In this document: one piece after another, positions 1-7,449 of the stretch
How the letters are laid out: each line of letters begins with the position of its first letter
Position numbering within the stretch: position 1 is the stretch's first letter
Source of the DNA: Aquirhabdus sp.
Lineage (GTDB): Bacteria; Pseudomonadota; Gammaproteobacteria; Pseudomonadales; Moraxellaceae
Direction of reading: 5' to 3'
Assembly: GCA_030152425.1 (NCBI GenBank)
Contig: JASLJP010000131.1
Span: 1 to 11,402, forward strand
DNA: 11,402 nucleotides
The notes under the pieces: model-generated
What the model saw: the letters and a program-made list of their open reading frames with translations, nothing else
Told to the model about the DNA's origin: nothing
The model's database searches: none
Made by a program: the position numbers and the translations under genes

Positions 1-2002
1 CCGCTTTAAGGGCATGCAACCAGCGCCAGCTGTCTTTGATCACGATTTCAGGGTTGTAATACCCCGCATCATACACTTGGAAATAACGCTGGGCGCGGCC
101 TTCACCGGATATCACGGTGCCATCGCCTTCGGCGAAGCTGGCGGCAGGCAGCAGCACATCCGCGTGGTTGGCGGTTTCATTGGCTTGATGGTCGAGCACG
201 ATGACCTGTTTGGCTTTGACCAAGATCGCATCCAAGGTGGCTTGCGGCACGCGGCGGGTCAGGTCGTTTTCGGCGATGACCAGCACGTCGTAGTCCAGAT
301 CCAGCAACTCTTCCAGTGCCAAGGCACCGCTTTGCTGGGCCAGCAGCGCAAGCCCCATCGAGTTGACTTCCGGTACGACCAGATTGATACCGGCCTGTGC
401 ACCTGCACCTTGCGCAGCGAAGTAGACACCCAGGTTTTGTACGATCTGCGCAGCGGCTTCCAGCAGGGCGGGCTCTTGCAGCGTGGTACCGGTCACAACC
501 AGTGGTTTCTTGGCCGCTTTCAAGCTGTCGGCGATTTGCTGGGCAAACTCGATGGCCTCATCCGCGATACCGGTAAACGGCTCACCGGCGATGGCGGCAG
601 CAACGGCAAAGCCCAGACGGGAAATGTCGTTTGGTGTCGCGATGCAGACGCCTTCGGCCAGCTCGTCGAGCTTGGTTTCGTTCAAAGACAAGATAAAGAT
701 CGGGCTTTGCTCGCGTTGACCGATGCGATTGACCGGCTCGGCCAGCCACTCTTGGGTTTTGAGCTTGGCGGCCATGTCTTCGGCGCGGGTCTTGGCGGCT
801 TGGCGCACGGCCAGCGCGACACGGGCGGCGGTCTGGGTGATGTCTTCACCCAAGATCAGCACCGCATCGGCGTCTTCTACCGCACGCAGGTCCGGATTGT
901 AGATGCCTTCCGACTGCAGGATCTCGGCTGCTTTGGCATTCAGATCTTGCTGCAGACGCGACTGACCGGTGGAGAATTTGGTATAGCCCACCAGCTCACG
1001 CAGGGCAAAGTTGGTTTCGACCGAGGCACGTGGTGAACCGATACCGACGACCTTGCCCGCTGCCAGTGGCGCTTTCAGGGTTGCGATCACGCTATCCAGT
1101 GCTGCATCGACCGAGAGTAATGCGACTTTGCCATCGACCAGCGCCAATGGCTGACGTGGACGGTCGGCGCGGTTGACGTAGCCGTAGCCAAAACGACCGC
1201 GGTCGCAGAGGAAGTATTGGTTGACCGAGCCGTTAAAGCGGTTTTCGATCCGGCGGATCTCGCCATAGCGCTCACCCGGTGAGGTGTTGCAGCCTGACGA
1301 GCAGCCTTGGCAGATGCTTGGGGCATACTGCATGTCCCACTTGCGGTTATAGCGTTCGCTGTGGGTCTTGTCGGTGAAAACGCCGGTCGGGCAGACTTCA
1401 ACGAGGTTACCGGAAAATTCACTCTCCAGTACACCTTCCGTCGCACGACCAAAGTAGACGTTGGACGCCGCACCAAATACACCGAGGTCTTTGCCACCGG
1501 CGTAATCGTTGTAGTAGCGCACGCAGCGATAGCATGAGATACAGCGGTTCATCTCGTGGGAGATGAATGGGCCGAGATATTGGTTTTGGTGGGTACGCTT
1601 GGTAAAGCGATAACGACGACGATCATGACCGGTCATGACGGTCATGTCTTGCAGATGGCAGTGACCGCCCTCTTCACAGACCGGACAGTCGTGCGGATGG
1701 TTGGTCATTAGCCACTCGACCACGCTGGCGCGAAAAGACACCGCTTCGGCATCGTCGATCGAGATATACATATTATCGGTGTTTGGCGTCATGCATGACA
1801 TGACCAGACGACCCCGCCCTGCAGCGGCGTCATCAGCATTGTTATACTGCTTGACCGCACATTGACGACACGCGCCCACCGAACCCAGTGCTGGATGCCA
1901 GCAGAAATACGGAATATCTAAGCCCAGTGACAAACAGGCTTTGAGCAGATTATCCGCACCGTTGACATCGTATTGCTTTCCATCGACATGAATGACTGCC
2001 AT
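1..2002 (-). CDS. nuoG: NADH-quinone oxidoreductase subunit G (NuoG), C-terminal part outside window
   Basis: NuoG is the large iron-sulfur subunit of the peripheral arm of complex I; it passes electrons from the flavin subunit NuoF towards NuoB. 667 codons are present, open to the left edge; E. coli NuoG is about 908 residues, so roughly a quarter is missing. Ligands visible: [2Fe-2S] N1b C34, C45, C48, C70; a 4Fe-4S site with one histidine, H102, C106, C109, C115; a second 4Fe-4S site C154, C157, C160, C204; and the extra N7 set C231, C234, C238, C266 (CxxCxxxCx27C), which only some bacteria keep. The molybdopterin-oxidoreductase-like domain follows, ending near the edge with the conserved stretch GEGRAQRYFQVYD. 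The ATG is 9 bases after the nuoF stop; an AAGGA overlaps that stop with a 6-base spacer. No frameshift or stop was found when read through. Confidence 0.97.
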   Translation of the reverse strand, partial: MAVIHVDGKQYDVNGADNLLKACLSLGLDIPYFCWHPALGSVGACRQCAVKQYNNADDAAAGRGRLVMSCMTPNTDNMYISIDDAEAVSFRASVVEWLMTNHPHDCPVCEEGGHCHLQDMTVMTGHDRRRYRFTKRTHQNQYLGPFISHEMNRCISCYRCVRYYNDYAGGKDLGVFGAASNVYFGRATEGVLESEFSGNLVEVCPTGVFTDKTHSERYNRKWDMQYAPSICQGCSSGCNTSPGERYGEIRRIENRFNGSVNQYFLCDRGRFGYGYVNRADRPRQPLALVDGKVALLSVDAALDSVIATLKAPLAAGKVVGIGSPRASVETNFALRELVGYTKFSTGQSRLQQDLNAKAAEILQSEGIYNPDLRAVEDADAVLILGEDITQTAARVALAVRQAAKTRAEDMAAKLKTQEWLAEPVNRIGQREQSPIFILSLNETKLDELAEGVCIATPNDISRLGFAVAAAIAGEPFTGIADEAIEFAQQIADSLKAAKKPLVVTGTTLQEPALLEAAAQIVQNLGVYFAAQGAGAQAGINLVVPEVNSMGLALLAQQSGALALEELLDLDYDVLVIAENDLTRRVPQATLDAILVKAKQVIVLDHQANETANHADVLLPAASFAEGDGTVISGEGRAQRYFQVYDAGYYNPEIVIKDSWRWLHALKA

Positions 2003-2011
2003 CTCGATTCC

Positions 2012-3514
2012 TTATGCTTGAATAACTGAAATATGATTGGTCGCGCTGACGGGTGTGGCACGCACACCTGCCTCGAACTCGGCGCGGAAGAATTTAAGCG
2101 CGCTTTGCAGCGGCTCCATCGCACCGGGCGCGTGGGCGCAGAAGGTCTTGCCGGGGCCTAGGAAGCGGGTCAGTTGCAGCAAGACATCGATGTCTTCTGC
2201 CTTGCCCTCGCCAGCTTCCAGCCCTTTGAGCAGTTTGACCGCCCACGGCAGGCCGTCACGGCACGGGGTACACCAGCCGCAGGACTCGCGGGCAAAGAAT
2301 TCTTCAAGGTTGCGCACTGCAGACACAATATTTTGCTGTTGGTCGACGACCATGATCAGTCCGGTGCCCATGCGGCTACCGGCTTTACCGATGGTGTCGA
2401 AGTCCATCGCCAGATCCAGATGCTCCGGCATCAGGAAGTCGGTCGATGCGCCACCGGGTAACCAGCATTTAAGCTCTAAGCCATCGGCCATACCGCCCGC
2501 CAGTGCAAGAATCTCACGACCGGTGGTGCCAATCGGCAGCTCCCACAGGCCGGGGAACTTGACCTTGCCCGACGCGCCGTAGATCTTGGTGCCGGCGTCG
2601 CCACTGCGGCCATCAGACAAGCCTTTAAACCATGCCGCACCGCGTACCAAGATCGGTGGCACGTTGCACAGGGTTTCGACGTTGTTGACGATGGTTGGCT
2701 TACCCCATGCGCCCGAGATTTGCGGGAATGGCGGCTTGGTGCGTGGATTGGCACGGCGGCCTTCCAGCGAATTGATCAGGGCAGTTTCTTCACCGCAGAT
2801 ATAGCGGCCGGCGCCGGTGTGGACGTGCAGCTCAAAGTTGTGACCACTACCCAGAATGTTCTCGCCCAAGTAGCCTTTGGCTTTGGCTTGGTCGATGGCC
2901 GCGTTGAGGTTTTTGGCCGCGAGGATGTATTCGCCGCGCAGGAAGATATAACCGACTTGGGCGCCAATCGCGTGCGACACGAGGATCATGCCTTCGACCA
3001 ATTGGTGCGGCAGTTTTTCCATCAGCAGGCGGTCTTTAAAGGTGCCCGGCTCCATCTCGTCGGCATTGCAGACCAGATATTTGGGCCCGACATCCGGTGC
3101 GCCTTCTTTGTTCATCGGGATCAGTGACCACTTGATGCCGGCGGGGAAGCCTGCACCACCGCGACCACGCAAGACCGCATCTTTGACCACGCCTTGTACA
3201 TCCGCTGCGCTCATGGCCAGTGCTTTTTTCAGCCCTTGATAGCCTTCGAGTGTCTCATAGAGATCAATGTCGAGTACTTCGTCGTGATGCGCCAGACGCC
3301 AAGTGAGCGGACGGGTTTCGGCCGTGCCGTTACCATGGATCGGGGTCGGCGTGGTTTTGGTGATCTTGGCCGCTTCAATTTTGGCGGCTTTGGCCGCAGC
3401 CGCGGCAGCAGCATCAGCTTCGGCTTTGGCCGCAGCGAGACCGGCCGCCACACTCACCGCATTGCCATCGAGCACGCTGTCTTTGGTATTGTCCGTTGGT
3501 TTTTGATCGGTCAT
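2012..3514 (-). CDS. nuoF: NADH-quinone oxidoreductase subunit F (NuoF) with alanine-rich N-terminal extension
   Basis: NuoF binds NADH and FMN and holds the N3 4Fe-4S cluster, so it is the electron entry point of complex I. The product has 500 residues; E. coli NuoF has about 445. Visible: nucleotide-binding glycine loop GRGGAGFP at 117-124, the conserved block GRYICGEETALINSLEGRR at 236-254, and N3 ligands C412, C415, C418 (SCGWCTPC) and C459. The family core (RPLTWRL) starts only at residue 68, so about 57 residues are added in front; residues 23-50 contain 18 alanines with scattered K, E and D and should form a helix. The start is supported: its ATG overlaps the nuoE stop as ATGA, GGAG lies 8 bases upstream, and no other in-frame Met precedes the core. 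The short tail ends before nuoG. Identity is certain; the role of the extension is unknown. Confidence 0.97.
   Translation of the reverse strand: MTDQKPTDNTKDSVLDGNAVSVAAGLAAAKAEADAAAAAAAKAAKIEAAKITKTTPTPIHGNGTAETRPLTWRLAHHDEVLDIDLYETLEGYQGLKKALAMSAADVQGVVKDAVLRGRGGAGFPAGIKWSLIPMNKEGAPDVGPKYLVCNADEMEPGTFKDRLLMEKLPHQLVEGMILVSHAIGAQVGYIFLRGEYILAAKNLNAAIDQAKAKGYLGENILGSGHNFELHVHTGAGRYICGEETALINSLEGRRANPRTKPPFPQISGAWGKPTIVNNVETLCNVPPILVRGAAWFKGLSDGRSGDAGTKIYGASGKVKFPGLWELPIGTTGREILALAGGMADGLELKCWLPGGASTDFLMPEHLDLAMDFDTIGKAGSRMGTGLIMVVDQQQNIVSAVRNLEEFFARESCGWCTPCRDGLPWAVKLLKGLEAGEGKAEDIDVLLQLTRFLGPGKTFCAHAPGAMEPLQSALKFFRAEFEAGVRATPVSATNHISVIQA
3385..3436. repeat. 16-bp perfect direct repeat inside the NuoF extension
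   Basis: The 16-mer CGGCTTTGGCCGCAGC occurs at 3385-3400 and again at 3421-3436, a 36-bp shift, which is exactly 12 codons. On the minus strand the copies encode AAAKAA (residues 39-44) and AAAKAE (27-32) of NuoF. An in-frame repeat of this kind suggests that the alanine-rich segment grew by slippage or unequal exchange; that history is inference. Biased codon choice for Ala-Ala-Ala-Lys-Ala runs could also give part of the identity. Confidence 0.8.
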
Positions 3515-4059
3515 TTGTACTGCTCCAACACTTCTGCGACTTGGGCCTGTGACACCAAGCCATAGGTATCTTCATCAATCATCAGCGACGGTGCTTTGTC
3601 ACAGTTGCCCAGACAGCAGATCGGCAGCAGGGTAAAGCGGCCATCGGGGGTGGTCTGACCGTACTGGATGCCCAGTTGTTTTTTAAACACCTCGGCCAGT
3701 GACTCATTGCCCATCAGGTAGCAGGCGATGGAGTCGCATAGCAGGATCACATGGCGACCGACCGGCTGGCGGTAGATCCGGTTATAAAAGGTCGCGACGC
3801 CTTCGACATCCGGCACCGAGATGCCCAGCACTTGAGCAATCGCCGCGACCTGACCATCATCGACCCAGCCAGTGCGTTTTTGCACATGCTTGAGCGAGTC
3901 GAGCGATGCCGCGCGTGGATCGGGGTAGTGATGCATAAACTCATGCAGCGCGTTGATCTCGGCAGCGGTCAGCACCGCCGCAACATTGACCTGTGGACGG
4001 GTGTCGCTGACGATGTGTCCCGCGTGTCCAGATTTACTTTTTAAAATCATCATAACCAT
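3511..4059 (-). CDS. nuoE: NADH-quinone oxidoreductase subunit E (NuoE)
   Basis: NuoE is the thioredoxin-like [2Fe-2S] subunit that sits against NuoF at the tip of the peripheral arm and carries cluster N1a. The product has 182 residues as listed, against about 166 in E. coli, with a slightly longer N terminus. N1a ligands are C108 and C113 (CDSIAC) and C149 and C153 (CCLGNC); the conserved DVEGVATFYNRIYRQPVG lies at 84-101. The gene follows nuoCD by 7 bases and overlaps nuoF by 4. The start is ambiguous: the protein begins MVMM, and the AGGA at 4063-4066 is only 3 bases from the first ATG but 9 from the third codon (ATG at 4051-4053), which is the better-spaced start (180 residues). Confidence 0.97.
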   Translation of the reverse strand: MVMMILKSKSGHAGHIVSDTRPQVNVAAVLTAAEINALHEFMHHYPDPRAASLDSLKHVQKRTGWVDDGQVAAIAQVLGISVPDVEGVATFYNRIYRQPVGRHVILLCDSIACYLMGNESLAEVFKKQLGIQYGQTTPDGRFTLLPICCLGNCDKAPSLMIDEDTYGLVSQAQVAEVLEQYK

Positions 4060-4066
4060 CTGTCCT

Positions 4067-5878
4067 TTAGCGATCCACGTCGGCCATTACGAAGTCGATA
4101 GACGCCAAATATGCAATCAAATCGGGAACCATACTGCCGTTAATCACCGACGGCATTTGCTGCAAGTGGGCGAAACTCGGGGTACGAATCCGCGTGCGAT
4201 AGCTCATGGTGTTGCGATCGCTGGTCAGGTAGTAGCTGTTGATGCCCTTGGTGGCTTCAACCATCATGCTGGCCTCGCCTTCCGGCATGACTGGCCCCCA
4301 AGACACACTCAGGAAGTGGGTGATCAGAGTTTCGATGTCTTGCAGGGTTTTGTCTTTCGGTGGTGGCACGGTCAATGGATGGTCGGCCTTGTACGCACCG
4401 GCCGGCATATTTTCCAGACACTGTTTGATGATGCGTACCGATTGACGCATTTCTTCAATCCGCACCAAGCAGCGGTCATAGGCATCGCCGTTGTAGGCCA
4501 GCGGCACATCGAAGTCGAAATTCTCATAACCACAATACGGACGCGCTTTACGCAGGTCGAAGTCGACGCCAGTGGCACGCAGTGCAGGACCCGTGACGCC
4601 CCACGCCAAGGCTTGGCGTGCGTCGTACTGCGCCACGCCTTTGGCACGGCCGATGATCATCGAGTTTTGGATCGCGGCTTTGACATATTCGTCGAGGCGT
4701 TTCGGCATCCATTCGACAAAGTCACGCACCAGTTTTTCCCAGCCATTGGGCAGGTCATGCGCCAGACCACCGATACGGAACCATGCCGGATGCATACGGA
4801 AACCCGTGATCGCTTCAATCACGTCGTAGGCTTTTTGGCGGTCGGTAAACATAAAGAAGATCGGCGTCATCCCGCCCAAATCCTGAATGTAGGTGCCGAG
4901 GAACAGCAGATGCGAGGTGATGCGGAAGAACTCGGTGAGCATGATGCGCACGGTGTTGACGCGATCCGGCACGGTGATGCCCGCGAGTTTTTCGACCGAC
5001 ATGACATACGGCAGATTATTCATCACCCCACCGAGGTAGTCGATACGGTCGGTGTAGGGGATGTAGGAGTGCCACGACTGGCGCTCGGCCATCTTTTCCG
5101 CACCGCGATGGTGGTAGCCGATCTCGGGGACACAGTCGAGGATTTCTTCACCGTCCAGTTGCAGCACGATACGGAACGCACCATGGGCGGAAGGATGGTT
5201 AGGACCCAGATTCAAAAACATAAAGTCTTCGTTCTTGTTGCCACGCTTCATGCCCCAGTCTTCAGGGTTAAAGCTGCCGGACTCTTCTTCCAATTTATGC
5301 TTTTCAGCATTCAGACGATAGGGATCGAATTCGGTGGCGCGCGCCGAGTGTTCTTTGCGCAGCGGATGACCTTCCCAGTAGTTCGGCATCAGGATACGGC
5401 GCAGATGCGGGTGACCGGTAAAGGTGATGCCAAACATGTCCCACACTTCACGCTCGTACCAGTTGGCATTCGGCCAGATCTTGGTGGCGGTCGGCAGGTT
5501 AACGTCAGACTCTTTGAGCGCGACCTTAATGCGGATATCGCTGTTACGCTCGATCGACAGCAGGTGGTAGAACACCGTAAAGTCGGATGGCGGCAGACCG
5601 GCGCGGTGGGTGCGCAGACGCTCATCCACTGCCGACAGGTCATACAGCATCACATACGGTTTCGGCAGCGTCCGCAGAAACATCAGGACGTCGAGCAACT
5701 GGGCACGTTCGACCCAGATGGTCGGCATATCGTCGTGGGTCGCTTGCAAAAGCAGCGAATCACCGAACTTGGCACGCAACTCTTCGACCACCCCAAAGGC
5801 AGGACGAGGATCTATAAAAGGCGCAGCTTGATTCGCATTGCCCTGCGCTTCAGGCGCTACCGTTTGAGCTTCAGCCAT
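4067..5878 (-). CDS. nuoCD: NADH-quinone oxidoreductase fused subunit C/D (NuoCD)
   Basis: A single 603-residue protein joins NuoC (about 1-190) and NuoD (about 215-603), as in E. coli (about 600). NuoC is shown by WYEREVWDMFGITFTGHPHL at 140-159. NuoD is shown by LGPNHPSAHGAFRIVLQLDG at 224-243 and IPYTDRIDYLGGVMNNLPYV at 273-292. NuoD forms the quinone pocket with NuoB: H232 matches the conserved quinone-site histidine and Y281, 49 residues on, the conserved tyrosine (Nqo4 His38 and Tyr87 in Thermus). A linker rich in charged residues (about 190-215) joins the halves. GGGAAG lies 8 bases before the ATG. The gene is separated from nuoB by 109 bases, the widest gap in the operon, and is followed by nuoE after 7 bases. 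The fusion is a lineage marker, not an anomaly. Confidence 0.98.
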   Translation of the reverse strand: MAEAQTVAPEAQGNANQAAPFIDPRPAFGVVEELRAKFGDSLLLQATHDDMPTIWVERAQLLDVLMFLRTLPKPYVMLYDLSAVDERLRTHRAGLPPSDFTVFYHLLSIERNSDIRIKVALKESDVNLPTATKIWPNANWYEREVWDMFGITFTGHPHLRRILMPNYWEGHPLRKEHSARATEFDPYRLNAEKHKLEEESGSFNPEDWGMKRGNKNEDFMFLNLGPNHPSAHGAFRIVLQLDGEEILDCVPEIGYHHRGAEKMAERQSWHSYIPYTDRIDYLGGVMNNLPYVMSVEKLAGITVPDRVNTVRIMLTEFFRITSHLLFLGTYIQDLGGMTPIFFMFTDRQKAYDVIEAITGFRMHPAWFRIGGLAHDLPNGWEKLVRDFVEWMPKRLDEYVKAAIQNSMIIGRAKGVAQYDARQALAWGVTGPALRATGVDFDLRKARPYCGYENFDFDVPLAYNGDAYDRCLVRIEEMRQSVRIIKQCLENMPAGAYKADHPLTVPPPKDKTLQDIETLITHFLSVSWGPVMPEGEASMMVEATKGINSYYLTSDRNTMSYRTRIRTPSFAHLQQMPSVINGSMVPDLIAYLASIDFVMADVDR

Positions 5879-5988
5879 TGCTTAGACTTCCCAAAATACA
5901 CACAGATTCTTAAATAATTTATGCTTGAAATACGATGACCGGAACGGGACGCGGGCGACCACAGATCTGCCCGCATACACGTGGGCGC
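5879..5988 (-). promoter_or_regulatory. nuoB-nuoCD spacer: GC hairpin followed by AU-rich leader
   Basis: This is the only sizeable gap inside the operon. Just after the nuoB stop the transcript can form a GC-only 6-bp stem (5951-5956 with 5969-5974, 12-base loop containing AGATCT). It is followed, towards nuoCD, by an A/T-rich stretch at about 5890-5930 and then the nuoCD ribosome-binding site. A stable stem before an AU-rich region is the usual setting for mRNA processing and segment-specific stability. No convincing promoter or U-run terminator is visible, so readthrough into nuoCD is expected. Function is inferred. Confidence 0.4.
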
Positions 5989-6669
5989 TTAGCTCGACTC
6001 ATCCTGCGAACGCAGATTGGTCACTGCGATACGCTCGGCTTGTTTACGGTCACGCTCAGGGGTCATGATCGGGCGATAGAGGCCTTGGTCACCCACCACA
6101 CTGGACAGCGGGCGACGCTCTTTGCCGATGGAGTCTTGTAGCAGCATCAGCGCCTGCAGAAAAGCCTCTGGACGCGGCGGGCAGCCGGGAACATAGACGT
6201 CCACCGGGATAAATTTATCCACACCCTGTACCACGGAATAGATGTCATACATGCCGCCCGAATTGGCGCAGGCACCCATCGAGATGACCCACTTCGGCTC
6301 CAGCATTTGCTCGTAGAGACGTTGCACGACGGGCGCCATCTTCACAAAGCAAGTGCCCGCAACGACCATCAGGTCGGCCTGACGGGGTGATGCACGAATA
6401 ACCTCAGCACCAAAGCGCGCCAAGTCATGCGGCGAGGTAAAGGCGGTCGCCATTTCGACATAGCAGCAGGACAGACCGAAGTTATACGGCCACAGAGAGT
6501 TTTTACGTCCCCAGTTGACTGCAAGGTGAGCCATGTCTTCCAGACGGGTCATAAAAATGTTTTTATCAACCTGATCCTGAAGCGGATCACTCACGACTTC
6601 TGAAGATGTGTCGGGGTATTGCAGTGCTGTTTCGCCATCGGGAGTCGCACGGGTGAGGGTGTATTTCAT
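5989..6669 (-). CDS. nuoB: NADH-quinone oxidoreductase subunit B (NuoB)
   Basis: NuoB carries cluster N2, the last 4Fe-4S centre, which hands electrons to quinone at the junction of the peripheral and membrane arms. The 226-residue product is close to the family length. N2 ligands are the adjacent pair C68-C69 (GLSCCYVEM), C134 (SMGACANSGGMYD) and C163 (VPGCPPRPE). C107 (AGTCFVKMAP) is conserved in this family but is not a ligand. The region 105-190 is nearly invariant with E. coli. The ATG overlaps the nuoA stop as ATGA, and AAGGA sits 6 bases upstream, so translational coupling with nuoA is likely. The protein ends in a polar tail after the common RIAVTNLR motif. Confidence 0.98.
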   Translation of the reverse strand: MKYTLTRATPDGETALQYPDTSSEVVSDPLQDQVDKNIFMTRLEDMAHLAVNWGRKNSLWPYNFGLSCCYVEMATAFTSPHDLARFGAEVIRASPRQADLMVVAGTCFVKMAPVVQRLYEQMLEPKWVISMGACANSGGMYDIYSVVQGVDKFIPVDVYVPGCPPRPEAFLQALMLLQDSIGKERRPLSSVVGDQGLYRPIMTPERDRKQAERIAVTNLRSQDESS

Positions 6670-7229
6670 ACGCTTTCCTTTTGCAGCTGGGCTTGTTGCA
6701 CCGCATTGGCTGCAGCATCAATGGATTGACCGGGGATCAGACCGCGATTATCAAGCTCCAACTCTTCCATCGGGATAAAGCGGGTGACTTCGGCCAGATC
6801 CAAGGGGGTCTGGGCGTTGCCATGTTTTTGACGTGCGGCCTTCTCTGCCGCCAAGCGCTTTTCTGGCGCCCAGTCCAGCGCACCGATGCGCCAGATATAG
6901 AGCAGACCGACCAGCAGGACGACGATAAAAATGGCGACCTCGATGAAACCCGCCCAGCCGTTTTCACGTACCGAGACCGAGTAAGCATATAAATAGAGGG
7001 CTTCCACATCGAAGATGACGAAGAACATCGCCACCAGATAAAACTTTGCCGACAGACGCAGACGTGCGCCGCCCGCTCCGAGCTGACCGGACTCAAATGG
7101 CTCTTCTTTGGTGCGTCCCTTGGCCCGACCACCCATGAGCAGCGGAACAGTGAGCATAAAGCCCAATAGAAAAACAACACCGATAACAAAAGCAATCAAC
7201 GACCAATGATGGGCAACGATGGCACTCAT
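6666..7229 (-). CDS. nuoA: NADH-quinone oxidoreductase subunit A (NuoA), long C-terminal tail
   Basis: NuoA is a small membrane subunit next to NuoH and NuoJ at the quinone-channel end of the membrane arm. Three hydrophobic segments are seen at about 9-32, 61-85 and 93-115. The loop motif EEPFESG (42-48) and the intramembrane acids D74 and E76 in FDVEALYLYAYS are the family signature. The product has 187 residues against 147 in E. coli; the difference is mainly a polar tail after the third helix (116-187), which I would expect in the cytoplasm. As far as I recall, Acinetobacter NuoA is also long, so this may be a family-level trait. AGGAG at 7240-7244 is 10 bases before the ATG. This is the first gene of the operon. 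Confidence 0.97.
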   Translation of the reverse strand: MSAIVAHHWSLIAFVIGVVFLLGFMLTVPLLMGGRAKGRTKEEPFESGQLGAGGARLRLSAKFYLVAMFFVIFDVEALYLYAYSVSVRENGWAGFIEVAIFIVVLLVGLLYIWRIGALDWAPEKRLAAEKAARQKHGNAQTPLDLAEVTRFIPMEELELDNRGLIPGQSIDAAANAVQQAQLQKESV

Positions 7230-7296
7230 GCGGGGATTACTCCTGGCTTGCCATGCTTTAAGTCAGGCAAAAAACTGACCTAACTCAAAGCATTGA
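7230..7296 (-). promoter_or_regulatory. nuo mRNA leader with nested stem
   Basis: Between the proposed nuo promoter and the nuoA start the transcript can fold into a two-tier stem. The outer pairing is 7253-7259 with 7287-7293 (ATGCTTT/AAAGCAT, 7 bp). The inner pairing is 7262-7266 with 7275-7279 (GTCAG/CTGAC, 5 bp), capped by a U-rich loop on the mRNA. The ribosome-binding site (7240-7244) lies outside the stem and stays open. It may protect the 5' end; this is inference. Confidence 0.4.
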
Positions 7297-7301
7297 TTAA
7301 A

Positions 7302-7354
7302 GATTTTAACTAAACACTCTGCCAGAACAAACCCAAAGCAGCTTAGTTAAAATC
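7302..7354. repeat. Perfect 12-bp inverted repeat at the nuo promoter
   Basis: GATTTTAACTAA at 7302-7313 and its exact reverse complement at 7343-7354 are separated by 29 bases. The arm centres are 41 bp apart, close to four helical turns, so two bound proteins would sit on the same face. Each arm holds a small dyad of the form TTANNTAA. The proximal arm covers the proposed -10 hexamer. This is consistent with an operator for a respiratory or redox regulator, but no known regulator consensus was matched. Confidence 0.6.
7303..7330 (-). promoter_or_regulatory. Candidate nuo operon promoter
   Basis: On the minus strand TTGTTC (7330-7325) is followed after 16 bases by TAAAAT (7308-7303), a five-of-six match to the -10 consensus with a weak -35. 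Transcription would begin near 7296, giving a leader of about 67 bases. It lies between the arms of a 12-bp inverted repeat, with the -10 inside one arm. It is the best-placed candidate by eye; other A/T-rich hexamers in 7300-7400 could serve instead. Confidence 0.4.
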
Positions 7355-7449
7355 ACTGGGATGAACTATACCTGATTTACTGTACATTTTTCCACATAAG
7401 GCAGCGACAAATCACGCCGCCATATCCATTTTTACACGGGGGCTGCAGA

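Noticed and set aside
14..1036. A 340-codon open frame on the plus strand opposite nuoG
   Set aside because: It has the same codon-aligned shadow relationship; the minus strand reads continuously as NuoG with conserved motifs.
2012..2024. TTATGCTTGAA shared between the nuoF/nuoG junction and the nuoB/nuoCD gap (5919-5929)
   Set aside because: Eleven bases shared once is weak, and one copy is part of the coding end of nuoF; coincidence is likely.
3953..5917. A 654-codon open frame on the plus strand opposite nuoCD and part of nuoE
   Set aside because: It is codon-aligned with nuoCD on the other strand, so it stays open because nuoCD rarely uses TTA, CTA or TCA codons. Its translation has no recognisable family features, while the minus strand encodes a highly conserved protein.
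7294..7308. FNR-like site at the nuo promoter
   Set aside because: Only one half-site (TTGAT) matches; the second half does not fit ATCAA.
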